Made by a program: the position numbers and the translations under genes. A model generated the notes under the pieces. It made no database searches. It was given only the letters and a program-made list of their open reading frames with translations, and was not told the origin of the DNA. Of a DNA stretch of 64,000 bases, positions 33,611 through 49,690 are shown in pieces. Origin of the DNA: Bolinopsis microptera (lineage: Eukaryota > Ctenophora > Tentaculata > Lobata > Bolinopsidae); NCBI RefSeq assembly GCF_026151205.1, contig NC_087084.1, positions 4,707,538-4,771,537 of the forward strand. The letters are read 5' to 3'. How positions within the stretch are numbered: position 1 is the first letter of the stretch; each line of letters opens with the position of its first letter.

Positions 33611-34069
33611 TATCAAGTCTGCAAAACCTTCAACAATAGAAAAAATTTTTCTTTTCCTGTTTGCTACCCCTCCAAAAATAGTTTTTTAAACCGGACCGTA
33701 AAAATAAAAAACTTTGTATTCAAAAACAGCAACTATGCTCGGGATAAAGAAAGGGCTTGAAAAAAATCCAATGAAAAAGAAAAAAAGCTAAAAAAAGTTT
33801 TTTTTAAAAATGGGTTTCAATACCAAAAAACTTTTTAAAACCCCCCCAGAGAGAACTAGATTTGCGTAGAATCACGTTTTAAATCAATGTCCATTTCTGG
33901 ATTAGTTTAGCACCTTCATGAAACCCCCTTTTTGCTTCCATTCCTGAAACGTTTACCGAGGCCACACATGGACTATACATTTTTTGGTTTAAAACTAAAC
34001 TTAAATATTGCCAACATTTAAATATTTTAAAAGAAACCCTTTTAAAAACGGGGTCTTATTACTTTGTAC

Positions 34070-34400
34070 CTAAAAATTAAAAGTACAGAAAAAAACCCCC
34101 CTGTATGACCCTAATTACAGTACGGTAAAACCCCCCTGTAGTCCCCTCAAAATTTAAACAGTAAAGTAAAATCCCTGTAGACCCAAAAAATTCAGTACAG
34201 TAAAAACCCCCCGGGAAAACCTCAAATTTTACAGAAACAGTAAAACCCCTGTATACCTCAAAATTACAGTCAAGTAAAAACCCTTAAATACCTTCTAAAT
34301 TACGTACATTTTAAAAACCCCTGTTATACCTCTAAATTACAGAAACAGAAAAACCCCTGTGTACCTTTAAATTCAGAAACTAAAAAAAATTCCAAAAAAA
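34070..34400. repeat. Degenerate minisatellite, ~33-38-bp unit
   Basis: Recurrent AAATTACAGTACAGTAAAAC then CCCTGTATACCTC, ~8 units, homopolymer lengths varying. Confidence 0.6.
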
Positions 34401-34734
34401 ACCGAAAACCCCGTATTTCCCATTTTTTCCTTTCCCCCCCAAAAATTTTAGTCCTTTTAAAAATTCTAAATTGTAAAAAAAAAAAAACCAAAACCTTTTT
34501 TAAACGGGGGAAACCCCGATTTATTTTGGTGGCCAATTTTCCTTCCCCAAAATTAGGAAAAACTTGAAAATCATAAATGTAAACAATCAAAACTCCCAAA
34601 TTTAAGGGGGGACCCCGATTTACCGCACCTTTTACCTTTCCCCCCCAAAACTCCCAAAAAATCGGGATTCATGTTCAAAGTATACTGTACTAAATTTAAA
34701 CGTACTACATTAGTGAGCCTTTGATCACGAACCA

Positions 34735-34965
34735 CAACTTGAGTAACAATTTTTCATTTAATTAAGTACTAACTTTAATTTAAATTTAAATTTAAAAAAC
34801 CGAAATTTTTAAATTAAAAGTTCTAAATCTGTAATTTAATTAATTTCCCCTAAATCTGAATTTAATTTTGGGTTTTTTAAATTGTAATTTTTTTAAGTAC
34901 TAAATCTGTAATTTAATTAAACAAAACTCTGAAATTTTTAAAAAAAGGTTCTAACCTGTAAAACT
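34735..34965. repeat. AT-rich tandem (TAAATCTGTAATTTAATTAA-like)
   Basis: Several irregular copies of TCTGTAATTTAATTAA and AAGTACTAAA. No coding sequence. Confidence 0.5.
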
Positions 34966-36472
34966 TTACCACCGATAAGTAGGTTGAAATAAAGTTTGGG
35001 GGGCCCCCCAAATCGTTCATTTCCAATCAAAATTTACCGGGGGTGTTTAGGTGTATCGAAGGGACCAGGTTGAGGAAAAAGGAAAAATTTTTAGGGCAAC
35101 GTTACGATTTGGGGGGGGGGGGGGGGGGCCTTCCAGGGAAAACATTTTCCGAAATTGAGTTTTAGTCTTTTTCTGAAAAAAAGATTAAAATTTTCATCAG
35201 CTGCTTTTGGCCCCCCCCCATGGAAAAATTTTTGTTCCAAAAGGTAAAAATTATCGCCCGTTTAACTTAAAAGTAAAAACGCTTACATTTTTTAGCTATC
35301 CCCCCTTAATTTTTTTGGGAAATTTTTTTCCAGGGTCCTTTTTAAAAAGAGAAAGTAGGGGCCAAATTTTGAATGGGCCCTTTTAAAAAAATTTTTAATT
35401 CGATTTTGAAAATCTTCGAACCTCTAAAACTGCCCAAAAAAACTGCGGGCGGCCCCCCAATTCCCCCATTTCGGTATCTTTTTTCCCTTTTGAAATAACG
35501 GGAAAAAAAAATAATATCCCCCTTTTTTGTTTAGGAAAGGGGACACTGTAACAAACAACTCAACCCAATTTTGGGGTTTTTTCCGGGGTAATAATATCCC
35601 CCTTGGAAAACAGCTGAGTAAGCCTTTCTTGACTTCCCCAAACGGCTTCGTCCTCCTTGACAGAAAAAACCACCCAGATTTTTTCGCCATGCTTTCGTAA
35701 GCAAAAAAAAACCTAGACTGCCCCTGGTTCCAAAACCTCGAAGCGCTGACCGCGCAATTTTTGCCCCAGGAGCAACTAACGAACAATTGCAGAAGAATGT
35801 TCCCATGCCGAACAGCCAACTCGTTCGGATAAAACTGGGGGATTGGTTCCAACAAAAGGGGGGAAAAAAGCTCATTTGGAAAAACAAAAAGCTTGATTCT
35901 AAAAAAGAAAAAAAAGCATTTTTTGATTAGAACCAGCCATCTCAAGCCCCCTTTACCCAATCACAAGAAACCCGAAAAAAAACCCTTTGGGAAAAGCTCC
36001 CCACAAACTCAATTCGAGACAGGGGGCGTATGGGGGAAAAAAAACAAGCATCTTCTACAATTTCCCATTTCCTGTTTGCCCCCAAAGACAAATCCCCTCA
36101 GACCCCCTGAACGACCCCCCCTTTAAATGACCCCTCAAAGAAGAGAAATTAAAATATTAGAAAAAATTCTAGTCTACGAGGGTCAAAACACAAAAAACAG
36201 CACGGAACTTCACAACCTCTCACAAATATCAATTCATAAATTTTAAATTTGAGGAAATACATTCTTGAGACAAAAATTTTTTTTTTAAAATTTTTATTTA
36301 GTGAAAGATTTCCTAAAAGTAAGCTGTGACTTACTTAATCCGTGCATATTTTAAAATCATTCTTTATTTTTGATATGTTATTTGTTTGGTTGAATAATTT
36401 TTAATTAATTGATCTGAATCTGACACATGTAAATTTGTAATGATCTTTCTGATTTCTAATTTCTAATTATGT

Positions 36473-36805
36473 CACGACAATCTATCTTAAAACAGGGGTT
36501 CCTGGTTCCTTCCCGATACTCCGAAACTTGAAAAAAATTGCCATCGATTGATCAACGTCTAGCCGCCCTGCGAAATTTCAGATCTCTAACTTAGTTTAAA
36601 AGTGGTTTTTAAGCAACTTAATGTAGGTAGCGATTTTGGGGTTTTTTTTTACCGAATTTCGTATAACAGCTGGCTCGTATTTTATGCAAATTTCTTAAAA
36701 ATCTCCACATTGCTTATTCCTGTCATCTTTGACATTGAATTAGAATGTTTTAAACTAAAAATAAACCTGCTGAACGACTTCTGATGAGGTCTTATTGCCT
36801 GAAAA
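36473..36805 (+). repeat. Dispersed repeat, copy 2 of 26868-27215
   Basis: Same order of conserved blocks as 26868-27215. It adjoins the last visible actin exon. Confidence 0.75.
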
Positions 36806-36865
36806 AATCACAAAAAAACAGTAAACGAGGTATAAAAGTTAGCACCCGTGATGCTATTGTTACCT

Positions 36866-41183
<4,318 letters not shown>

Positions 41184-41212
41184 CTGTGAGGTATTAGTGT
41201 TGTAGTATTAAT

Positions 41213-41345
41213 AGTTAATAGTTAATAGTACTAAGTTTACAGTATGCACTGAAGGGGTATCCTAGGAAGTTTCTTGAACTTTTAACAGTTTCCTATCATT
41301 TGGCTGAGTCGACCGAGGAAATCTCATAGATCCAATGGATCCTTA
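41213..41345. repeat. Dispersed repeat related to 7430-7750
   Basis: AGTTTACAGTATGCACTGAA…GGTATCCTAGGAAG, then GTCGACC.AG, inverted with respect to the 7.4-kb copy. Confidence 0.55.
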
Positions 41346-41356
41346 GCTACTTCCTA

Positions 41357-41433
41357 GACTAGGTGACACTGGGATTCGAACCCTGAACCTTCTGCGCAGA
41401 AGGCGGATGCTCTAACCACTAGGCCACCTAGAC
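41357..41433 (-). tRNA. tRNA-Arg(UCU)-like sequence, possibly a pseudogene or SINE head
   Basis: Pol III A box TGGCCTAGTGG and perfect B box GGTTCGAATCC. Anticodon arm with loop CTTCTGC (anticodon TCT). The ends GTCTAGG/CCTAGTC pair with one mismatch, but five extra bases separate the T arm from the acceptor strand and the D stem is weak, so a working tRNA is doubtful. Confidence 0.5.
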
Positions 41434-41439
41434 CCTAGT

Positions 41440-42319
41440 AGTGCAGTAAGGGCATAATGTAGTGGAGGGGTGGGTGCATTCACAAATAGATGCCTTTACA
41501 AAATTTCATGTTGAGTTTATGTCATAGTTCAGTCGAGATTAAGAAGAGAAAACCTCGTATGCGCTGTGATCTGTACGTGCGATTTATGTAAGTAATTAGA
41601 ATAATCTATACACTTACTTAGGTATCTATTATAGATACATTTGATATAATATTTTACATTGTGCATGGTTGAGATAGATTATGATTAACCTTAAAAATGA
41701 AAGCTTAGAGCATAAAATTTTGTTAACGCTAGGTGAGAAATTGCAGATAAAAATAAATGCAGATTTATTTAGAACGAATCCATTTTTTCTCAGCGGTAGA
41801 CATAATAGCTAATTGAGCTCCCTTGTTCGCAAATCTGCTCAAACACCCTTGCGGTTTTCTTATTTACATTTTTGAGGATGTGCATTGTGCTGATGATTTT
41901 TGATGAAGGAACGTGCAGCGACATCGGACACATCAACTAAACGGATCGTTGCTGAAGTTCATTCAGGACTGGACTTCGAGTGCAGAGCTAACTTTGGATG
42001 TCGCACCAGCAGTCTCTCGAAGATGGTGCGAAAAGCACGAGCTGCCTCTAACAGACAACCTACCAACCCCACCTCCCTGGAGTTCCTATCCATTCCTCCT
42101 TCCTACCTCAACACAGCTACTGGCGACCCGGTCACCAGGCGGTCATCGCCTCCTTCTCTGTGATTCCGGATACACCTCTTCACTAATTTAAAGAATTAGT
42201 GGACTAAAGTAGAATTAAAGAAAAGTAGAGTGGAGTGAAGAGTAAAGAAAAGTCGATATAAGATAAACTTGTCACTATATGGTGCTGTCACTATATAGTG
42301 CGATAATGTTCCGTCTAGG
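41440..42319. other. No recognisable gene
   Basis: A ~93-codon plus-strand frame at 41913-42191 is Pro/Ser/Leu-rich and matches nothing known to me. The rest is AT-rich. Confidence 0.25.
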
Positions 42320-42321
42320 TA

Positions 42322-42909
42322 CCTTACAAGACATTTTTATAACGTACGAAATGCGACGGTTTTCCCGAAATTTCGCCATATTTTCGGACCGCCAAAATTT
42401 CGGTCGTCGTAATAGAATACGTCGCATTATTTTTAGCTTATTCCAATAATTGTGGCTTCATCGATTCATTTTGTTCTTGAAAAGTTAGTGATATGATGGT
42501 GGGACAAATAAACACAATATTCCATGATGAATTTAATGTCAAGTAATACGTTTTAAATTTACAATAAATTACATTTATGTGCTAACATAAACGTCTTATA
42601 AGAGACTAAGTCAAGATAAACAATTTAATACCAAACTCAATAAGTGAAACTGAAAGAGTCGAGCCGGACCCCTTAGAGGAAGATGAAGAAATCGATTTAT
42701 AAGTTTCATTTTGTTTCAACATGATTTTACCGATTTTTAGAAAAGTTTGAATTTCCTTTAGCTTTGTGTCAGAAAACAAAATGATGAAAAATACCCTTAT
42801 TTTCTGTGACGTCCGAAATGTGACGGTTTTTGTTCAATTTCGCCATATTTTCGGACCGCCAAAATTTCGGTCGTCGCAAATAGGTCCGCCACAAAAATGT
42901 CTTGTAAGG
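42322..42909 (+). mobile_element. 588-bp TA-target MITE, copy 3
   Basis: Termini and orientation as copy 1, TA at 42320-21 and 42910-11. The right border cuts the exon at 42910-43263. Confidence 0.88.
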
Positions 42910-43291
42910 TAGCAGTTTGTTGAGCACCTCTACCTCGTTACAGTGTATCACTAGTCTAACACCTGCAGTTTCAGTTATACGCCACACCTTGTCAGTAGCA
43001 GAGGGGGGATTAACAGGGAAGTTAGTCCAGGGTTCGCAATAGTCGAGAAAGTATCGTAGAGTAGGGGAGAAGGAGAGTTGGACTTCTCCTGCATTCTCTC
43101 CCCCTGCAGATTTGAGGTACAATGCCACCTTATCGTTACTCCCCACCCCGCTATCAGTTCTAACTTCTATAGGTGTCGACTCAAGATCCCACTCTATAAT
43201 CACCCCACTTTTGACTGGTAACCAACCTGTTAATTGTATGCTTAACTCATAACTACCGAGCAACGATTACCGTTACGATAACCGTTTTCAT
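42910..43291 (-). CDS. 5' half of the split ectodomain exon, with signal-peptide-like start
   Basis: Open reading GSYELSIQLTGWLPVKSGVI … LYLKSAGGENAGEVQLSF … KVWRITETAGVRLVIHCNEV … ends …LNKLL at the MITE's TA. Just upstream ATG at 43291 reads MKTVIVTVIVA, a good signal-peptide core, but one extra base puts it out of frame with the domain. The module (β-rich, Cys-containing, ahead of CCP domains) is one I recognise without a family name. Continuing it with 14424-14317 gives …LNKLL-STCSGGSW… in frame. Confidence 0.62.
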
Positions 43292-43299
43292 AGTGCAGT

Positions 43300-44050
43300 C
43301 AGATGTAATGCCAACAGGCACGACAGTCATGACTAGAGGCACGTAGTGTGATTAGAGGATACGCGACAACTCCTCAGGCACGCCAGGGAAATCTTTTCAA
43401 AAGCCGTACCTACTTACCTAGCTAAAAATCCGTGCCTGACGTGACTGCAGGCACAGTTTGTTCAGTACTCGTGCCAGTACTTTCATGGATAACGCGACGT
43501 CACGATTACCTTATAAGGTCAATATTTTGCGTGATATGGACATTTGCAGTGCAGAGTGCAAAGATAGTACAGATCCGTCTGAAAAAAATCGATCTACTGA
43601 CACGAAAAGCTTCCAAAGGATTTATGACGTTTTTAAGTTCAATTTTTAGGTTTCATTCTGCTGACCAACTTTTCCAAAATTTTCCAAGTGTCCTTAGGCC
43701 ACTATTTACGAATTAATCAAAGGTGTATATCCACCAAATTCGTGGAGACGTTAAGTCTAAACCTGTGATATCCATTAGTATCGATAATTGTTTTGTGTTT
43801 ACCATTTTCAGTTCACTATTTCAGTTGATAAACCTTGAAATTTAGGCCGACATTTTACGTGTTATTCTATTGTGTTCCCGAAAGATATTTTGCCCTGTTT
43901 TTGTTTTGAAACTGCCATTTAAATTGATGTTATAGATTTGATCTTTAACTTTCATATTCAATGTCCATGATCAGACTGTGATCTCGAGCTATTTGGGTTA
44001 CTACTTTTGATTGTCCAGTCACTCAGTAGCTGCTACAGAAACTCTAGTAA
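43300..44050. other. No recognisable gene
   Basis: Short frames only (43432-43716, 43458-43649). Recurrent short GGCACG pieces between 43310 and 43470. Confidence 0.25.
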
Positions 44051-44055
44051 CTAGA

Positions 44056-44080
44056 TACCCGGGTAACCCTGGTTACCCAG
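44056..44080. repeat. ACCCGGGTAACC hairpin
   Basis: ACCCGGGTAACCCTGGTTAC followed by CCAGGT folds on itself. Confidence 0.4.
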
Positions 44081-44139
44081 GTAACTGATACTCACGTGGT
44101 AGTAGCAGGCTCTGTGGCGGCTGGCGGTGCTTGTTCTGG

Positions 44140-44360
44140 TTCCAGGGAGGGAGAGGGGAGGGAGAGGGGAGAGAGGTAGAGAAGTAGAGAGGGAGAGAAA
44201 GGGAGAGGAGGAGAGGGAGATGAGGAGAGATGGAGCTAAAGAGAGAGGGATAGAGGGAGAGAGGGAGGTAAGGAGAGTGGGAGAAGGAGAAAGGAAGATA
44301 GGGAGAGAGTGAGAGAGTGAGAGAAGGAGATAAGGAGATGAGGGAGAGAGGGAGAGAGGG
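44140..44360. repeat. GA-rich (GGGAGAGA)n tract
   Basis: Purine-only on the plus strand for ~200 bp with GGGAGAGAG units. Frames across it are low-complexity. Confidence 0.85.
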
Positions 44361-44739
44361 CCTATATTTTGATTGTTTACAATAAAATTATATGTACATG
44401 AAACATTAAACAATGAGCTGAAACATTGTTTGATAGCGGCCGGTTTTTCGTTCTATAGTCAGTCATTTTGGCCTGTTCTATAACATCTTAAACTAAAAGC
44501 AACATGATTTTCTCGTAAAATTTCTGAAATCTTGTACATTAATTTGCTGTGATTGTTGGAAACTGAAGCTTCGTGATAAACGCCCACTTGTGGATATATT
44601 ACATTGTGGATATATTTACATTTATAAAACTTAGTAAATGATCATCTAATTAGTGGCATTACAACTTGAGAAGCGCCCGCTCATGGATATAGCCGATATA
44701 AAAAAAACTAATATCTGTAAGAAAAAGCTCACGCTGGTG

Positions 44740-44930
44740 GATATAATCCACATCACCTCGACCCGCGGGCGGAAAAATCGTATAGCACTCGAGCCCGATG
44801 GGCCCTCGATCCGTGCTATACGAAAATATGTCCTCCTCGGGCTAGCGCCCTCGGGGACATATGAAATATTGCACGCGCGTGCGCGTACAATATTTTGTTC
44901 CGCCCGCGAGTCTCCGGTGATATGTATATT
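44740..44930. mobile_element. Cloverleaf inverted-repeat element B
   Basis: Outer stem CGCGGGCGGAA (44764-44774) with TTCCGCCCGCG (44898-44908), extended outside by ATCACC/GGTGAT. Inside are three hairpins: CGTATAGCAC/GTGCTATACG (44779-44822), ATATGTCC/GGACATAT (44826-44862), AAATATTG/CAATATTT (44864-44895), with GC-rich loops. Open frames on both strands follow from the GC-rich palindromes. Confidence 0.75.
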
Positions 44931-44995
44931 TATCTTATCGACGAGAAAAACTTTTGTCAGAAAAATGTTCATGTCAGACAATCAGATAATTGGAT

Positions 44996-45079
44996 AATTA
45001 CTAATTAACTAATTACCAAAAATCATAAAAATGTTTATAATCATTTTTATGATTTTTGGTAATTAGTTAATTAGTAATT
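44996..45079. repeat. Perfect 38-bp palindrome arms, 8-nt loop
   Basis: AATTACTAATTAACTAATTA… (44996-45033) and exact complement 45042-45079. AT-rich except ACC/GGT. Confidence 0.9.
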
Positions 45080-45189
45080 AAAATCGGCTCAAAATGATCA
45101 GAATTTTGTAAAACACGGGGAAAGGTAGTTTTTAGAAAAAATTCGAAAATTTTTCACTTTGACATTTTTTGAGGCTTGATAAAATTTCG

Positions 45190-45368
45190 AAAATTTTAAA
45201 ATATATTTTTTCACTAAAAGTTTTTTCGAAGCTCTTATGAAAGTATTACACCATGGTTTGGTGGCCGAACTACATCCGACCTAATTGGTCCCACTGGGAA
45301 CCGAATTGGTCCCCACTGAGAATCGAACCCCAGTCGTCCGCGTGGGAAGCAAATCTTACTATATATAA
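45190..45368 (-). repeat. tRNA-derived SINE-like repeat upstream of PLE2 copy B
   Basis: On the minus strand a B box GGTTCGATTCT within GACTGGGGTTCGATTC, preceded by TTTGCTTCCCACGCGGACGA like an anticodon arm. The same block lies upstream of PLE2 copy C at 53440-53630, so PLE and flank were duplicated together. Confidence 0.5.
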
Positions 45369-45500
45369 TATATATTATATAGCGAAACGATATATCACGC
45401 TTCGTTTGTCATCCGACATCTTTTTGTGAGATTTTCATCATTATGAGTCCCTAATGCCTAAAATGGACAACTTAGCAGTTAGATCAGGGCATCGTGTCAA

Positions 45501-47660
45501 TTGAGATACTTACAGACTACGAGAGACCACGGTAATATCCCTAAAGGTATTGCTACTCAAATCAATTTTAGGTGTGCAGTTAAAGACACTTTTTATGTAG
45601 AATCTTGTAAAGCACTTAATCAATTTCAGAAATCCAGAATGCTAGACTTAATCATAGATAATCAAGTAATCAGGTCTCAGACTTTAGGTAAAAGCTTAAA
45701 TCATAGTTTCAAAAACTGCATCAAATCTGCACTTCCCCCATCAGATCATGAAAATTTAGAGAATCATTTATCTAATTTATTTAATGCACAAGGAGAAACT
45801 TGAACTAACCAAGCGTCATGAGAGATAAGGACTATGCTATTTATGTTGTACCTTCATATGTGGATAATACTAAACCTGTGAAGAAGAGAAGATGAAGGAA
45901 GATAAAAAAGGTTAATCATACCACATCCCACAGACATCTGAGGACGTTATAATCAAAGGTACTCTTCCCAAGGTTGAAGAATTATCAATGGAAAACATGT
46001 CCAGAACAGTTGTAAATCTTACAGATAAAGAGCTTAAGTAGATATAATATAAGTAAAGTCCTCGTCACTTGTTTGGTATGATATAGGTAAAGTTCTCGTC
46101 ACTTAATTAAACCAGTAGCGGTCGCCGTTCCGCAAGTGCTGTGGGTAATTTGAATACGTTGAGTACGTTCAGTGCTAAATTTTGTTCAGTTCCCCAGGTT
46201 TATGATATAAGAAATAATTTATTTGGGTGTTTAAGAATCGTTCAGAGCATGGTACATGTGTTTGTAAGATAAATATTACCCATTGAAGCTAATAGCTTTC
46301 AAAGTTCTTATTGTATGAAATTATACATATGAAGCAAGTAGAGGTATCCACCCTTCGAATGTATTGAGTCGTTATTTCATGTAGATCCAGGATGGATAAC
46401 TTTGCTAGTTGATATTAGATCATCGAGGAAAAGAGCCCTCTATTTATATTGAATTTTAGTGTACCTGGCCTCAGTACGACGTTATCATAGCTTAACTCGA
46501 TAGGGTGTGTTAACTTTGATCTGTGACGAAATTATCATGGGCTAACACGCTGTTCCGCATGAAATAATGTGCTGTACAGCTCACGTGATTACTATATAGT
46601 AGGCACTGAGTGGACGCTTCTGATGATCTAATATCAACTAGCAAAGTTATCCATCCTGGATCAACATGAAATAACGACTCAATACATTCGAAGGGTGGAT
46701 ACCTCTACTTGCTTCATATGTATAATTTCATACAATAAGAACTTTGAAAGCTATTTATAGCTTCAATGGGTAATATTTATCTTACAAACACATGTACCAT
46801 GCTCTGAACGATTCTTAAACACCCAAATAAATTATTCGTTATATCATAAACCTGGGGAACTGAACAAAATTTAGCACTGAACGTACTCAACGTACTCAAA
46901 TTACCCACAGCACTTGCGGAACGGCGACCGTTACTGGTTTAATCAAGTGACGAGAACTTTACCTATATCATACCAAACAAGTGACGAGGAATTTACTTAT
47001 ATTATATCTACTAGCTTAGTAAAGAGCAACTCTGCTCTATGTATTTTCTTGTCTCACAAGTTTGCACCAACACCTCCCCTACCAGATCTAAGCCGCTTCG
47101 AGAACTATTTGTGTAGATGGTTTTCTAAAATGAGAGCTAAAGTTGTATTTGATAGCTTTAAATGTGGACCCAACAAAGCAGATAAGAGAGTTGCTGACAT
47201 GGAACGTAGTCTTATAAAGACTGATGCATCACGTACTTTCGAATCTTGTAAAAACCCTGCACTTGAGGCATTTATAAAATACTGCAGAGCAGAAGTAGAC
47301 CTCCACAGGCCAACTCAGAAATTCGTCTCACCAGATAAAATCGCTGCGCCCATCGGAGCAGCTCTCAAAGAAGTCAAAGGTTGGAAAGACATTGTTATCA
47401 GACCATTCGATAAAGGAGTAGGATTCTTCCTTCTTGGTGAAGAAGATTATATTCAACGAATAGGTGTACATTTAAATGATAGATATATATATATAGTATT
47501 GTAAATAATGTAGATGATTTAGTTGTAGAATTGATTGATAAAATTTCGAATTGGACAATTGAATTTAAAGATGAATTAGGTATATCCAAGAAGGTCAAGG
47601 AGTGGGTTTTTTTAGGGGCGAGCTTAACCAGCCTGGAAACATGTACTGAATCCCAAGGCA
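45501..47660 (+). pseudogene. PLE2 copy B N-terminal coding remnants
   Basis: 45501-45803: …IPKGIATQINFRCAVKDTFY…; after the insert, 47019-47504: FLSHKFAPTPPLPDLSRFEN … KDIVIRPFDKGVGFFLL, the PLE N-terminal RT region (K-F-x-P-T-P and V-I-R-P-x-D-K-G are family hallmarks). Stop near 45803 and several frameshifts. Confidence 0.75.
46037..47012. mobile_element. 976-bp fold-back element, ~390-bp arms
   Basis: Ends AGTAGATATAATATAAG…CTTATATTATATCTACT; the arms stay nearly complementary to ~46435 and from ~46615. Flanked by AGCTTA at 46031-46036 and 47013-47018. The paralogous PLE at ~54155 shows the empty site (AGCGTA). Confidence 0.85.
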
Positions 47661-47700
47661 CACAAACCACCTTTGTATATCCTGGGAGGATGATTACCAC

Positions 47701-48049
47701 CTACCTTACCTTGGGTACCTTGGGCTGTCTACCGTTTTCTAATACAGATAATGTAACCACAGAAGCCACAGCAATTTTTACTTTTTTTATCCCACTTGTC
47801 ATAGTAATATGTTTAGATGTCTAGCCTAAAATCATGACAAATGGCACAGTGTGTTAAGAGGCCATGCCGGTACCCATGAAAACAGTCATAGTATGGCTCT
47901 TACTTCCTTCTCCAATCAGGTTAACTTTTCCTATCTGAAGAAAATTGACACCCTAAAGATATAGTTAGCTCCACTTGCACAGTAAGGCATTACAATTTCA
48001 AAATTTCGGCCACTTTAGAGTGTAAAATCTTAATTTTGAGTTTTACATA
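47701..48049. other. No recognisable gene
   Basis: A short hydrophobic plus-strand frame (…IFTFFIPLVIVICLDV) ends at 47824; probably fortuitous. Confidence 0.25.
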
Positions 48050-48120
48050 CCTTCAGTAGCGGCAATCGAGAGCGCAGTCAACACTGTAGCTATGAGTAAA
48101 GAAACTGATATCGTACCCAT
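48049..48120 (-). CDS. Signal-peptide first exon of an unidentified secreted protein
   Basis: ATG at 48120 reads MGTISVSLLIATVLTALSIA-ATE and ends at a donor GAAG|GTATGT in phase 1. A charged-hydrophobic-small pattern typical of signal peptides. The following exon was not found; PLE2 copy B lies downstream in its intron. It might belong to the ectodomain/Sushi gene, but the phase at 43.26 kb does not fit. Confidence 0.5.
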
Positions 48121-48464
48121 TCTAAGGAATAATTTATCAAATTTGATCGTTTGCTAATGATTCTATACAACGAGCGTGATTATCATTGTCATCCGCAAAT
48201 AAATACCAAATCAAGACCTGAATCAGTGAATCGGGAATCCGGGTTAGGTGACCACTTCTATCGTAAAACTTGCTCCTACTAAATCGCTCGCCCAAATTTT
48301 AAGAAAATTCTTGTGAAAAGGCCCTTTGGACATGTGTATTTTTGGACGCTGATTCCAAATCACCCCCCATGAGTAGGGTTTTAAATGCTACCTGATGTGT
48401 GTTATGAGGCAAAAAAAACGTTTTGGTCTCGTGACAGGCTAGTAATAATACGAATTCGATGTTT

Positions 48465-48560
48465 AGGGCCCGGGTTAGGTTAGGGTTGTGGTAAGCGGTT
48501 ATGGGTAGCTTCGGGGTTATGGTTATGGTTTTGGGTTGGGATTAGGGTTTATGTAAAACC
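48465..48560 (+). repeat. Degenerate telomere-like stretch
   Basis: GGGTTAGGTTAGGGTTGTGG, GGGGTTATGGTTATGG, GGGATTAGGG: irregular TTAGGG derivatives. Confidence 0.4.
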
Positions 48561-49289
48561 GTTTTGTACGGCTACAAAACCATAAAAACCAAAGTCACGT
48601 GAAATTTTTGGGCAAGCGAATTAGTAAAAGCCCATAAAACTAGTAGTTTTAACTTTTGAGAACAATACCATTTTGTGAAAATAATGTAAATACAAATCAT
48701 TGTAAAATCATTTAAATTTTAAATTTTAGTTTGTTGAAAGTTTGAACATAAGACTAGATGCTGAGAAAATGAAAGCCGCAATCCAATGCATAATGAAACT
48801 ATAAAATTCTTGTACAAAGACCAGTAAAAAGAGGGATGTTTCCAAAGTACTAACACAGCCACAAACTATCTCGGATCATGCTTCCTGGTGTACGCATCCA
48901 ATAAGGATCTCTCGTTTCAGTCACAAGGTACTCACGTGCTGAATGTTTTGAGATAGCAGCCAATGATATGTTTAATATTTCAACCCGTGACACTCACTTT
49001 GAGAATGAGAGTTAAAGTATAAGCAAATGCTCTTGTTGCCTCGTTTTAACGTCAGAGAGCACACTAATGTTTTTGTTTGCCGGGGTCATGGGAGTATAAT
49101 GAGATTTAATTATAAAGGAAGCTACAGAATTAACTGAACAAATTCTGAAATCTTAGGTATGAATAAGTGTACAACGTTGCTAAACCGAAGTTCTGACTGA
49201 CCAGTGAAAAATGGGCGAGCGTACACAAGTGGCATTTTAATTAGAAGTTTTAGGGTCTGTGATTAATTATTGAAGCTTGTAATTACAAT
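48561..49289. other. No recognisable gene
   Basis: AT-rich. 48640-48760 shares AACATAAGA…TGAGAAAAT.. with 53385-53460 (dispersed repeat). Confidence 0.3.
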
Positions 49290-49690
49290 ATCTAATGCTT
49301 CCCTATAAATACTCTAATTAATTGTTTGTCCCGTTATTCTTTTTCCTCTCGTTTCCTTGTCATCCCACTTTAGTTTTAAGATTCTCTTGCTATAAATGGC
49401 TACAGCTAAACCACTATTAATGCTAAGTACCAAACAAAACAAGTGGGAGGTGGATCGTTGGTACCATTAAATCGATTTAAGACCCGCGATATTCCAGTCG
49501 CAAAGCCTGGGACACTACTAGCTAGTCACAAACATCTACAAAGCTGACCATATAGCCTGGACTGACAATTTTCTCGCTGCTGACAATGTTTCTTCTTTTT
49601 CCCCATTTAGATACAAAAGATTAGTACATTTTAGCTTATGATTAATATTATATTTTTACTATTGTTTACTTAGGATAGGACTGCGCATGC
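49290..49690 (+). repeat. Dispersed repeat, uninterrupted copy (see 15040-16615)
   Basis: Continuous homologue of the 15-kb repeat without the 1.15-kb TIR element; serves as the empty site. Confidence 0.75.

Larger units (their letters stand above)
32471..36170. other. Homopolymer-rich, probably poorly resolved sequence
   Basis: Long G, C, A and T runs (e.g. 32504-32516, 32675-32697, 35110-35130) and damaged tandem repeats suggest consensus errors after the telomere array. At 35600-35870 both strands read protein-like pieces but every frame breaks at homopolymers, so no gene is called. Confidence 0.5.
45370..47700 (+). mobile_element. PLE2 copy B, N-terminal half, 3'-truncated
   Basis: Starts at TATATAGCGAAACGATATATCA and matches copy C until ~47700 (…CTGGGAGGATGATTACCAC), where homology stops. 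Interrupted by the fold-back element 46037-47012. A TATATATATA expansion at ~47484-47496 breaks the frame. Confidence 0.75.

Noticed and set aside
35424-35960. 178-codon minus-strand frame as the actin C-terminus or another gene
   Set aside because: Lies in homopolymer-damaged sequence; I tried to match it to actin and could not, and both strands look equally protein-like.
41913-42191. 92-codon frame as a gene
   Set aside because: No recognisable domain, low-complexity Pro/Ser tail, no splice or start context.
44653-44997. Overlapping 114- and 111-codon frames on opposite strands
   Set aside because: They coincide with the GC-rich cloverleaf hairpins, which lack stop codons by composition.
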